A stretch of DNA of 64,000 bases from Siphonodentalium dalli (taxonomy: Eukaryota > Mollusca > Scaphopoda > Gadilida > Siphonodentaliidae). Positions within the stretch are counted from its first letter, which is position 1. Each line of letters starts with the position of its first letter. The translations under genes and the position numbers were made by a program. The stretch lies in the NCBI GenBank assembly GCA_032622095.1, contig CP136065.1:24377141-24441140 (forward strand), given 5' to 3'. Below are positions 31,061-41,810 of this stretch, one piece after another. The notes below the pieces were generated by a model, which made no database searches, was not told where the DNA came from, and saw only the letters and a list, made by a program, of their open reading frames with translations.

Positions 31061-31810
31061 TTTAAGGAGAGATGACGTGTTATATAATACAATGTGCAGT
31101 GTATATTCACACTCTTTAACCCTTTACCCAACAAACCGGCCAAAACCGGCCAAATAAAGCTTCAACAGCCTAAAATATCTTCGGTCTGTCTCAATAGAAC
31201 CATACAAATATGGATATTCACAGGGTGAAATTATAAAATTACAGGAGGTAATACAATTGCAGAAGGAGTCCTATTTATTGGAGGGAAATGTTCATGAAAT
31301 AAGTTCAACAAGTGACCAGTGGTCGTTTGTTGAACTTATTATCTGAACATTTCCTAAGGGATAAGGGTTAACCCTTTACCCAACAGAAGGGCCCTGTACC
31401 AATGCATTCTCTTATATATGCGAGTCGACCATAGGTCGTCTCGCATATATAAGAGAATGCATTGGCTTAACATATTAAAAATTATAAAATTGTTAAGGAA
31501 TGTAAGAAAAAATGGTAAAAAGTGTTAAAAAAAGATTTTGTTTAGGCCAATGCATTCTCTTATATATGCGAGGCGACCTATGGTCGACTGGCATATATAA
31601 GAGAATGCATTGGCACAGGGCATAACTGTAACTATCACAATATGGTCAAGGAGCCGGTTCCAATGATATCCATATTTGTATGGTTCTATTGAGACAGACC
31701 GAAGATATTTTAGGCTGTTGAAGCTTTATTTGGCCGGTTTTGGCCGGTTTGTTGGGTAAAGGGTTAAGGAGAGATTACGTGTTATATAATACAATGTGCA
31801 GTGTATATGT
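31061..31810 (+). mobile_element. Nested TTAA MITE composite with hairpin module, flanked by a 45-bp direct repeat
   Basis: TTAA sites lie at 31116-31119, 31368-31371 and 31764-31767. The first interval has a right-arm-type end in reverse (CCCTTTACCCAACAAACCGG) joined to a family D fragment. The second is a full piggyBac-like MITE with hairpins 31398-31466 and 31546-31614. About 45 bp beginning TTAAGGAGAGAT and containing AATACAATGTGCAGTG occur both at about 31061-31105 and at 31764-31810. Confidence 0.75.
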
Positions 31811-32159
31811 ACATAATATATTGATACAATGAACACACACAAATAACGTAACGTACCACTGTATGTCACTATTGGGGAATAGTAAATCGTAATGATCATA
31901 TGTAATTCTGCTTCAATCGCAGATAACACCAACGTTTCCATTGTTATGGTTGGTGCAATCGACTGGCATTGGCGTTTGTTGTAAAATTGAAATCCGCAGA
32001 TAGTGGAAACGATTGTACACGGACGGCGATATATCAGTAGTATGTTACATTCTGGTGTTCAGGAGACTGTATAACAATTAATTTATCAAGTGTAAAGTGT
32101 ACACTAAAATGAAGATGTGCGGAATTAAACATCGGGTCATTCGCATCTGGAAGCGTGAT

Positions 32160-33480
32160 TTACACTACACATTTCCGTATAAGGCGACAAGAATTCAATA
32201 GGATGGTTGCTGTGTCAACGATAACTGCGTCCATCAGGTCAGCTATATCCGGTGGCATTATTACGGGTTCACCACCCAAAAGAACGGCCATCAGATGTTG
32301 CAGAGATAGGTTATCCAGAAACATGAACATGGCGATACCATACACGTTGACAATATGATTCCAGTAGTTATATCGTAGCATGTGCATTATATCAGAATTA
32401 CACGACCAAATGATATGGAACAGTTCGTTACTGTAGCGAAAGTTACACAAGTGACACAGAGCATTATTGTCATACGTCGATCTGTAGAGTAGATCTGTTG
32501 GGAAGTAGAAGTAGAGCGAGGTTCTGTAGTGGGGTCGCGCGTGCGAGGTTTTTCTTAACTATGCCCCATATTTTCCACAACATAGTCCGAGAAGGGTGAC
32601 ACTGTGCGATAGCTTATCGTGACACAACGATAGCTTATTATTGTCCTCCATTGCGGAGTGCCATTCCTCTTGGTAATCTGATTCAACATGTTGACGAACT
32701 AAATTCTTCCAGACAGCATTGGACGGGAACTGATCGTTTTCTAAGAAATCTGTCAAGTGAGAATTCAGGTTATACATATCCAGTATTGGGAATATGTCGG
32801 CAACGAAACCCTATGGTGGTCGATTAAACAGCAGGTACTGACATGATATAAATAGAAACAATTGAAGTGCGATTTGGTGTCCAATAGGTAGATGAATAAG
32901 TTTCTCAAGGAAGCACAGTTTCCGAATATGGACTTCTCTTACAATGGGAAGGATACCCAGCAGTCCTAGTGCAATGTGTCTTGGTGTCCTTGTCGGAAGA
33001 GATTGGTTGTGCTAAACGCATGTTCGAACCGATCTTTCAAGAGTGAGTAGCGCTGTACCATTGTTCATATATAGGTAGCAATTCGCAGCCATAGAGGGCC
33101 TTCGGTAGAACTACACTCTGTATCAGCTTCGACATCACAGCCGGCGAACACGATCGCAGAACGCGTTTTCCGGCAAGGCCAAAGTAAGTTCTCCTGAGTT
33201 TGTGAGACATGTCTTCATAACGAATCAAGGCGTTGTTAGATTTGGTTTGGAGAATACCAAGGTGGGTCTATTGTGAGGCTTCCTTGATGGAGCTTTCGCC
33301 TAGTTGCCATTGTCTATATTCATCTTGTTGACGGTCCGTTTCGATGAATACAACAACCTTGCGTTTAGTATTGGAGAATTCAAAATTCCACTTAGGGCTG
33401 TAATCATAGCAGATTGCAAGCAGTTTATCAGTTGGCACATCCGATTGTAACTAGCGACCTGATTGGTTAAACGACAGCAG
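32160..33480 (-). pseudogene. Decayed non-LTR retrotransposon, RT C-terminal half
   Basis: On the minus strand the fragments read KWNFEFSNTKRKVVVF (about 33390-33345), QTHLGILQ, KLRRTYFGLAG and LPKALYGCELLP (33228-33060), then a zinc-knuckle-like CHLCNFRYSNELFH (about 32465-32425) and MAVLLGG (about 32310). This is the order of the thumb, connection and zf-RVT end of a LINE polymerase. Frames shift and stops occur. Nothing of the catalytic YADD part was found, so the copy is 5'-truncated or eroded. Confidence 0.65.
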
Positions 33481-34320
33481 AGTTTAAGAAAACGTGCGCG
33501 AATCATCCGGGTACAAGAACAATTGAAACATCGGTGGTATCTCAATGATACTTGAACTGGGTGTTTCCACCAATCATGACGTTGCTCTAAAACTCAGAGT
33601 TTGACGTCACTTGACGCCGGATCCGTAGGTCGGTTACCGAATTATTACGTGCGCTCGCGCAACAGTATGGCGATCAGTCAGATTCGTTGGTGTCACCCTA
33701 CCGATTTCACTCCATGACGTCACCCGTACGCAGTACATACCGGCGACCTTACGGAGTAGATTATAGAGTTGACGCCCTTGGCACTGACTTCCGTTACTAG
33801 CTCGTTGCTATATAAACAAACCAGCGATGTGGCTTTTATCGAAAATTGACAGTCAGTACATTCTCCCTGTATACATGTACTTTCAGAAAATACAAAACAC
33901 CACAACGTTATACCCCACTAATGTCAGTGTCTCGATATCATTTGACCAAATTTCTCGACATGAAACCGCGACAGACACGGCGTGAAATACATCGCATTGA
34001 GTAAACAATTTCCCATTGTTTCAATTCAACTTCAAGATCGCGATAAAATCCAAACCGCAATTTGTAAGGTACATGCAGAAACTAATTGTTGTGCATATTT
34101 ATTTCTATTTGAGGTGGCAATTTTTCATGTTTATCAGTTATTTTAACGATAAGAGCGATGGTAATTGGGGGACTATATTTTATCTAGCGCATTAAATTTA
34201 AAATAAAAAGTCGTGAATTGGCTGAGTGTTTTCTATGGCCGCACATTTCGTTGATAATTACGAGCCATTTGTTTGTCTAAATAACATTTTCGAAGTTCGA
34301 AGTTCGAAGAGCATTAGAAT
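33481..34320. other. Intergenic, half foldback remnant only
   Basis: ACAAAACACCACAACGTTAT near 33893-33912 resembles the outer end of the 34321-34488 foldback, so a half copy may be present. No gene recognised. Confidence 0.3.
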
Positions 34321-34488
34321 GGGGATAACAGTGTGGTGTTTTGTGATCTCGGAAAGGTACATGGCGAATATACTGTGGCAAATACCCGTTAATGGGCTCC
34401 GGCTCCGCCGTCGCCCATTAACTAAATTTGCCACAGTATATTCGCCATGTAACTTTCCGAAATCACAAAACACCACACTGTTATCCCC
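34321..34488. repeat. 168-bp foldback element
   Basis: The left arm GGGGATAACAGTGTGGTGTT continues through ACATGGCGAATATACTGTGG. The right arm mirrors it to AACACCACACTGTTATCCCC. The loop is GC-rich (TCCGGCTCCGCCGTC) between AATGGGC and GCCCATT. Arms are nearly perfect, implying recent formation or conversion. Confidence 0.8.
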
Positions 34489-35531
34489 TAAATAAAATTA
34501 TTGAAGATTGTAATTGTATTTTTTTGCTAACATTAAATTAAATTAAATTAAATAAAATAAATTAAGTAAAATACAGTGAAATTATTTTTTTAATTATTTT
34601 TTATTACATTTTTGCGCACGTTGGCATCTCTCTGAGTGCATTCTAGTTCTTATTGGCGTGGAATAACGTGATCATGAACCTATGAAAACCACACTCAAAT
34701 TGAATACATGGCAATTGTTGTGGGGACAAAATCGTTATCTTCAGCAACAGTGTGGGGTGGGTACACGGAGATTAAATTCCTGGATGTCTCTTTTTGAACC
34801 AAAAAATCTCAGACTCCATGTAATATCCCCGATGTTGACGCAGATAACTAATAAAATCTCACTTGCAGTTTCCCCGTGAGTTCGAGTCGTAAATTTCATT
34901 TCAACAATCTGTAAACCTCTGGTTAATACGTTTGGCTAATTCTTATCACCTTTCTTCGATATCTGGGTTCCTGTGGCAGCTCTGAATCAGAAAGTTCTAT
35001 ATATAGGGACCATGTAAAACCCCTCCGGACACGATATAGGCGGTGAATAATCGGATTGTACGTCGTTGTTTACTGCGTGACATACGACGGCGGCTAATCG
35101 GATTTCCCTTTTTATATGGTTTCTCTAGTGTATGTTCTCTAGACCAAGTCTTCTCGGCCCACAACAGCTTGGGATATCGGTTGGGGGTGATGCTCTTTTA
35201 GAACCAGTCCCCTCCCGTTATTCTTCTATAACGGACGGTACGCCTAGATTCGTGAGCGGGAGTTATTTGGCCTGTATGGTTTCGGATTATGTCAAATGGA
35301 TTCTTTGCGTATATGAACATAGAGAACAGCCCTTTACAAGCATGAACGTACATGCATGCATGCGTACACAATAGGTCCGTTAAACGTCAAAGCAACGAAA
35401 TTTATCTGTAAAAGTCTTGTTTTCCAGAGAATATTGATTTGTCGCACTATCCAGAAAATGCATGTAAACAATGCATTAAACGATCGTATCATCACTATAC
35501 TTGTTCTATCACGGTAGATGATATCATTTTG
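34489..35531. other. Intergenic, nothing recognised
   Basis: AT-rich sequence with an AAATT/AAATAA simple stretch near 34529-34566. The ORFs are short and without recognisable motifs. Confidence 0.3.
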
Positions 35532-36368
35532 ACGAAAGCGTAATCGCGGTCATGCCAGGTGCCAATGCATTCTCTTATATATGCGAGTCGACCATAGGTC
35601 GCCTCGCATATATAAGAGAATGCATTGGCCTAACAATGTTTTATCATTTTTTTTAAATAAATGTTTCTTACAAATTTTTAGGACATAAAATAAAAAAACA
35701 TCCATTACCCTGCAGGGAGCCCCACACATATATATAAGCATATATAATAGTGTCGTCTGCTCATTTTTGTCTGGGGATCTGTATGGGTGAGATTATAAAA
35801 GTGTTAAAGAATACAAGAACAAATTATTAAAATTGTAAAAAATTGTTAGGCCAATGCATTCTCTTATATATGCGAGGCGACCTATGGTCGACTCGCATAT
35901 ATAAAAGTATGCATTGGCACAGGGTAAAACAAATCCCGACTTACGACTGGATTTGATATGGCGGGTCAAAACCTCACTCACATTATTCCTACTCGGTTCC
36001 ACTCACACATGAATATTCATAGTATTCATTCAGTATATCGACCAAGTAGGTGCCCATACATATGAACCACTTTTCGTACCATCGCCCTAACAACGCCTAT
36101 ATATACAAAAAAAACCAGTCTGCACACGATAAACGTAACCTAAAAACAATCAAATTAATTCGGCCATCTTCATCATATAATCTGTCACCACACCCAGGGG
36201 TGATAGGAAGACAGTCAGTCATGACTATATCACCCCTAGCAATATACATGTATAGTCTACCAATATTATATTTATTTGTAATTGTACTTTCCATGTGTGT
36301 ATATTGTAAATAAAATTATCCTATCCTATCCTATCCATACGAAAGCGTAATCGCGGTCATGCCAGGTG
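35532..36368 (+). mobile_element. Retroposed insertion (hairpin element plus LINE 3' end) with 30-bp target duplication
   Basis: The 30-bp sequence starting ACGAAAGCGTAATCGCGG occurs at 35532-35561 and 36339-36368. Between them are the hairpins 35561-35629 and 35850-35918 with the type I linker, and one outer end only (CCCGACTTACGACTGG). About 370 bp of untranslated-type sequence follows, ending AATAAAATTATC plus (CTATC)n at about 36319-36337. A 3' microsatellite tail and long target duplication indicate LINE-mediated insertion. Confidence 0.75.
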
Positions 36369-37199
36369 ATCAATCACATTCAAGGGTTTACGTGAATGTC
36401 CAGGCTCCATGTTTACATGTAGTAAGTATTTTGAATGAAGGTTCGTTATAGAAGAGCAACGGGCGGGACTCGGTCCAAAAACAGCATCCGATATTGTGGA
36501 CCGAGAAGACTTGATCTATATATTCTCCTGATTTCTTTGAAGTGCAGACACCATAGCAAACAACGAACTCGATTGGCCGATGAGCGAGATTGTTTATTCC
36601 TCCATATCAACGGAGATGATATATATATACAATTAAGGAATTATTTACACAAGAGAGGTAATACGCGGTGCATACGCCGATATGTGCAGGCATAGATACA
36701 CACACAATACAAATAAATGCATATACGTCATTGAGGTGTCCGATATGATACCGATATTCCCATCAAAATATTAAAGGTACTCAATGCGATCAGAGGGTCC
36801 CCATATCATCAAGATACAATTTATCAGAATCGATTAATTGCAACAAACTAATGCTAACGACTGTCAACTATGGTATAACATTTCCCAAAACATCTTATTT
36901 AGCAACATTTTGTTCAACGAAATATGGCCGTATTATCACTTGAGTATTCACGAAATTCGGCCGTATTACCACTTGTTTTTAGAGTTATCGATCCTTCATC
37001 CGAAAATATGACTAAGGCCGTCCGTTTGGCGACGTGTTTCTGGGCCACAAATAATTGAACATCTCGAGAAATAAATTTCAAAAATCTATATCTGATCACT
37101 CTGAGCTTTGATGGGTGGGTTCCTCGAATCGAATCAAATATTATTTATCCCCGAAGCCAAATAAATAGTAATTTAGGAGCGTTAATTCGTATAATGCAT
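36369..37199. other. Intergenic, nothing recognised
   Basis: AT-rich sequence with no recognisable exon or repeat. A duplicated TCGGCCGTATTA motif occurs near 36920-36970. Confidence 0.3.
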
Positions 37200-37620
37200 C
37201 TTTAATCAGAACATAGGATGAAAATAAACCACACACATCGCTTGAAAAGACGATATTGATCACACAACAGTTCAATTTGCATTGGGATACAACCGCCAAG
37301 GCAATATACAAAGAATGTATCGGTATCCATGGTGTCAAGAAAGATAAAAGTTTCATTTCCAAATACGTCAATCAACGAATACCAAAATGTGTTTCGGGTC
37401 ATCTGTGCAAACTCAGGTGGACACTCCAGATACCGACGAAACATAAGATTTGAATATTTGTGTTTGCAGCGACTTTTCATAAGTTAAGTGGTTTTGTCAA
37501 AATATTGGCCATCTTGACAGATCTTGATGCAGATTAGTAAATAATCTGGTTCTTTTCGAGAGAGCTGCCTAAGTTTCCACAGAGACTGGATGTCGAGTTT
37601 TGCCATGAAGAGAAATTACA
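37200..37620 (-). pseudogene. LINE polymerase C-terminal fragment
   Basis: The minus-strand frame reads CKHKYSNLMFRRYLECPPEF, then NTFWYSLIDVFGNETFIFLD and YCLGG. It parallels the C-terminal part of the remnant at 32160-32465 (RYSNELF, NYWNHIVNVYG, MFMFLDNLS, LLGG). Both appear to be diverged copies of one non-LTR family. Only the C-terminal end survives here. Confidence 0.6.
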
Positions 37621-37774
37621 GAGAATCGTCTCTGTGATTACGATAACGCGGATACTTTAAGGAATCGATTGGATGCATTGAAGGGGGTGTCATTGGCAAA
37701 ACAGAGGCCATATCACAACAGTTGGCTTAAGGCGATCATGAATTTTATTTTAATTTTTTTTAAACTTATTCTGC

Positions 37775-37980
37775 GGCAGTTACATCACAAATGGACAAAC
37801 CTCCCATCCAAACGTAATTATGATGAATTGTCTGTATTTCTTCCAGAGCACAACATTAACCAATATCGAGAACATGTGTATCGTTATATTTTGCCTCCAA
37901 TATACAAATAATAGCAATTATACATTAGCACTCGTCAATCGAACCAAATATTCAGCATACATGTTGTCAATCAAATCATT
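37775..37980 (-). repeat. Dispersed repeat, inverted copy of the 12285 family
   Basis: The reverse complement shares GGGAGGTTTGTCCA, TTGTGCTCTGGAA and GATTGACAA with 12285-12480. It directly follows the LINE fragment, so it may belong to the same ancient element, but the junction is not clear. Confidence 0.5.
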
Positions 37981-38169
37981 ATTACCAGATACATCCTACC
38001 ATTCAGCGACTAAGCCAGTCATTTGCTGCATTGAAATTCTGATGCCATCTTTGTTAACCCTAATTTGAATATCCGTACATACATTACATTCAGTGTTATG
38101 TCGGCTATTTTAACAATGTTTTTGTTGTCAAATGATGACAAATCATGATGGATTGAACTTGTTATATGT

Positions 38170-38470
38170 GCACCGATGTTGCTATCTATACAACGATGTT
38201 GCTATATGTGCACTGAATCCACTGAAGTTGCTATCTGTGCACTGATGTTGCTATCTGTGCACTGATGTTGCTATATGTGCACTGATGTTGCTACGTGTGA
38301 ACTTATGTTGCTATCTGTGCAATGATGTTGCTATCTGTGCAATGATGTTGCTATCTGTGCAATGATGTTGCTATCTGTGCAATGATGTTGCTATCTGTGC
38401 AATGATGTTGCTATCTGTGCACTGATGTTGCTATCTGTGCAATGATGTTGCTATCTGTGCACTGGTGTTG
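38170..38470 (+). repeat. 20-bp tandem repeat
   Basis: TGATGTTGCTATCTGTGCAA and TGATGTTGCTATCTGTGCAC variants, about 15 copies, more regular in the middle (about 38300-38450). Non-coding. Confidence 0.9.
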
Positions 38471-38489
38471 CGAATTTATCCATGGATGG

Positions 38490-39120
38490 GTGATATTAAA
38501 ACTGTGGTAATGTGTACACATTTAAAATCTAGAGCAAGACAAGGCTGTGTGTGTAAACCAGCATAAGCACAGGCTGTATTTGAGAAGACAGCTATGCCCC
38601 GCCCACTAGACCATCATATTTCTCTACCTCTGATCAGGGACCCAAAGTTCCTTCGCCTCGGAAAATCCAACTTAGACTAGTTTGAAGTGTTTCTCCCACG
38701 CATACACTGAACATATATTGACAGCTTCAATTCACAGCTCGCACAACAACATCCACCTTTTAACAATCAGAAAGTTTTGGGTGATATTAACACTGTGGTA
38801 ATGTGTACACATTTAGAAACTAGAGCAGGACAAGTCTGCGTGTGTGCATGTAAACCAGCATAAGCACGTAAACCAATTAGTGTATTTGTGGAGACGACTG
38901 TCTCCTAGCAACAAATATGCCCCGCCCACTAGACTACCCCATCATATTTCTCTATACCTCTGGTCCTCATTAGGGGACGAAAGATCCTTCGCCTCGGAAA
39001 AGCCAACCTAGACTATTTTTAAGTGTTTCCCCCCACGCATAAACTGATCAAATATTGACAGCTTCAATTCAAAGCTCACACAACAACATTTTTCCACGTT
39101 TTAACAAACAGAAAGTTTCC
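38490..39120 (+). repeat. Tandem duplication of about 300 bp
   Basis: Copy 1 (38490-38780) and copy 2 (38781-39120) start GTGATATTAA.ACTGTGGTAA and share GCCCCGCCCACTAGAC, CCTTCGCCTCGGAAAA and ATTGACAGCTTCAATTCA. Copy 2 has small insertions. The junction is AAAGTTTTGG|GTGATATT. Confidence 0.85.
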
Positions 39121-39223
39121 AAATGATATGAAACTGCAATTTCAATAAATTGTCAGGAAATAACATATTGTTTTTATATTTAATGCGCCAGAACATAATC
39201 GTCAGCGCGTTAAGGGAGATACA

Positions 39224-39616
39224 TTAACCCTTTACCCAACAGAAGGGCCCTGTGCCAATGCATTCTCTTATATATGCGAGTCGACCATAGGTCGCCTCGC
39301 ATATATAAGAGAATGCATTGGCTTAACACATTAAAAATTATAAAATTGTTAAAGAAAAAATGGTAAAAAGTGTTAAAAACAGATTTTTTTTTAGGCCAAT
39401 GCATTCTCTTATATATGCGAGGCGACCTATGGTCGACTCGCATATATAAGAGAATGCATTGGCACAGGGTATAACTGTAACTATCACAATGTGGTCAAAG
39501 AGCCGGTTCCAATGATATCCATATGTGTATGGTTTTATTGAGACAGACCCAAGATATTTTAGGCTGTTGAAGCTTTATTTGGCCGGTTTTGGCCGGTTTG
39601 TTGGGTAAAGGGTTAA
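39224..39616 (+). mobile_element. piggyBac-like TTAA MITE carrying the hairpin module
   Basis: TTAA at 39224-39227 and 39613-39616. The termini are CCCTTTACCCAACA and TGTTGGGTAAAGGG. The hairpins lie at 39254-39322 and 39395-39463 with the short AT linker. The right arm includes GAGCCGGTTCCAATGATATC. The last TTAA is shared with the next element. Confidence 0.85.
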
Positions 39617-40105
39617 AGACACGGTTGGCCTTGGCGGTGGGTATCCTGTGAAAATATCTCCACACGTCAAAAACCGCCACAAACAGAAAGAACATCAAAA
39701 TGTAGATAGAATTTGTCCGTAAACAAATAAGAAATATCGCATAAACAGTATGTTATGGTCATATGTTTTACCATTGTTATGTAAACAAAAGCATAAAAAG
39801 TAACTTTTCTGGTGTTTGTTTATATTATGATGGTAAACATAAAGAGCGTTCTTTGTTGGTGAATACCTGATATGGAACTAATAAAGAGCGTTTATGCCAT
39901 TTGTGTGTGATTAGCCAGTATCATTGTGCTGTCTTCTGTAACACAATCAGGCTCTTGCTTAGGTAAAATATAATAGGTCTTTATGATAACATGCTGTTTA
40001 CGCGATGGTCATGGCATATATGAACGGAACGGTATGCGTTTTAATGTTTTTCTGTTTGGAACAAATATGAATATTTTCGACAATTAAGGCCTCACGTGCC
40101 TTTAA
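39613..40105 (-). mobile_element. Family B TTAA-ended MITE, minus orientation
   Basis: TTAA at 39613-39616 and 40102-40105. The ends are TTAAAGACACGG and CGTGCCTTTAA. It is the most complete copy, including GGTAAACATAAAGAGCGTT, TTTGTGTGTGATTAGCCAG and CAATCAGGCTCTTGCTTA. It abuts the piggyBac-like MITE with no spacer. Confidence 0.75.
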
Positions 40106-40629
40106 CGCGTAGGTAGAAATTAATATTGGGGTAGTCCGAATCTGGTTGGATGATGGAAATTGCGTTTGTCCATTTGAAAACGGCCTTATGAAGCTGTGCG
40201 TGTATTCATGTAGAATGGCAGACAGCGCATCGTAATCATTACACTTTTCAGATAGATTCAGGTAAAAAGATATATGAGAACTTGGACAAATGATTTACAG
40301 TAAACATGTACCCCCTCCCCATTTTGTTCCGGGTTGAGGATGAGGGCGAAAAAGAAGTGTCCTTGGTGCGCATACATGTAGACTGTGTCAGTCTGGTATA
40401 GGCAAAAAGGCTGCCAAAATAAATACTCTGGTGCCTAATCCATAAATGTTAGCCTTCCAGGAAATTACTAGAGTGATTGCACGAATGAGAGCCGACTATA
40501 TACTCATGAATATCGTGCCACATGTCCCCGGGGTGTGGAATAATCGGACCTGTTTTCTCGACCACCGGTGCTGTCCTGTGCATATGCCACATTTCTGTTA
40601 ATAGCACGCGAGATAGATCATGTCACGAA

Positions 40630-40883
40630 CAAGCCTTGAAATAGGGTGTCTGTCATTTGCAGAATGAGGTCCCCAGAGGGTGAATGTAGTGATGCTACCC
40701 CGCATAGCGGGCTAGCGTCACCAAATTCACCCTCTGGGAACCTCATTCTGCTGAGGTGTAAGAAGAATGAGGTCCCCATAGAGTGAATTTGGTGATGCTA
40801 GCCAGCTATGCGGGGTAGCATCACTAAATTCACCCTCTGGGGACCTCATTCTGCAAATGACAGACACACTATTTCAAGGCTTG
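40630..40883. mobile_element. hAT-like foldback MITE with 8-bp flanking duplication
   Basis: The termini are CAAGCCTTGAAATAG and CTATTTCAAGGCTTG. The flanks are GTCACGAA (40622-40629) and ATCACGAA (40884-40891), 7 of 8 identical. An 8-bp duplication with a CA-starting TIR suggests hAT. The interior has four copies of an AGAATGAGGTCCCC...GGTGAATTTGGTGATGC module in two inverted pairs, so it folds at two scales. Confidence 0.7.
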
Positions 40884-41249
40884 ATCACGAACATCTACTC
40901 TGGCTACACCCGTACAGATCGCACGCGCTCCACCAGTTCAAACCCTGGGAACTGTTTGGTGCTCTGACAGGGAAGTGCATAACATTGAAAAAAAAATGCA
41001 GGTAATATATTTCTAAGTTAATACATGTTCCTTTATAATGTATATCGCCGTAGTTGAAAGTCCCAACTCGAAATTGCATGATTTTAGCACCATATAATAG
41101 TAATTCTCGCTTGTGTCAAATTCCGGGGGTCAAAATTGGTCGATAATTACATGAAAACATTAATACGAACGTGACATGTCGTGGGAAGACTTCGAGTAAC
41201 ATATAGTGCAGAACAAGGGCGTCGCTAGGGCGTGACGAAATACGCCCGT

Positions 41250-41440
41250 GATAATTCAAACATAGGGCCATAACAATGGTGGAAATTGGTGGGCGGAACT
41301 CCTATTCAAACTTGACCTGTATGTTGGGCTAGTAAACTCACATTCCAAATTATTGAAGTTATCGAAGCTATCACCTGGAAGCGAACGGACGGACTGACGG
41401 ACAGACCAATAACATACTACATGTACGCCTTTTAAAATCT
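41250..41440 (+). repeat. Dispersed repeat with GGACGGAC tract, second copy
   Basis: TTCAAACTTGACCTGTATG, AGTAAACTCAC, GCTATCACCTGGAAGCGA and ACGGACGGACTGACGGACAG follow the same order as 11130-11350. It lacks the GTCCCCC hairpin end. Confidence 0.55.
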
Positions 41441-41810
41441 GGCATATACAAATCGTCTTCAGCATGGAACAATAGAGAGCGTTCGTTTTAGTCTAATCCT
41501 GATATGGTATGAACAAATAGTGTTTTTCTAACTTCTGTGAAAAAAATCTGGAAAATTACTATAAGACTTCGTGTCTCCGGAGTATATAAGGTCTATACAT
41601 TGGCGTTCCCGGTTTCGATCTACTAAGTACAAAGTTATTCTTAACGTGAGGTTTATATGGGCACGGCAGATATTAAAGCAGGATATAGCTCCGAACGAGT
41701 TTTCGGACTACATTCGATTTGTCTAAGTTTAAATTGAACCTCACATATACTTGTGTGGCCACTCCATAGCTGATTGGCATTATGTAATTAATTTCGTATA
41801 AGTATCGGGG

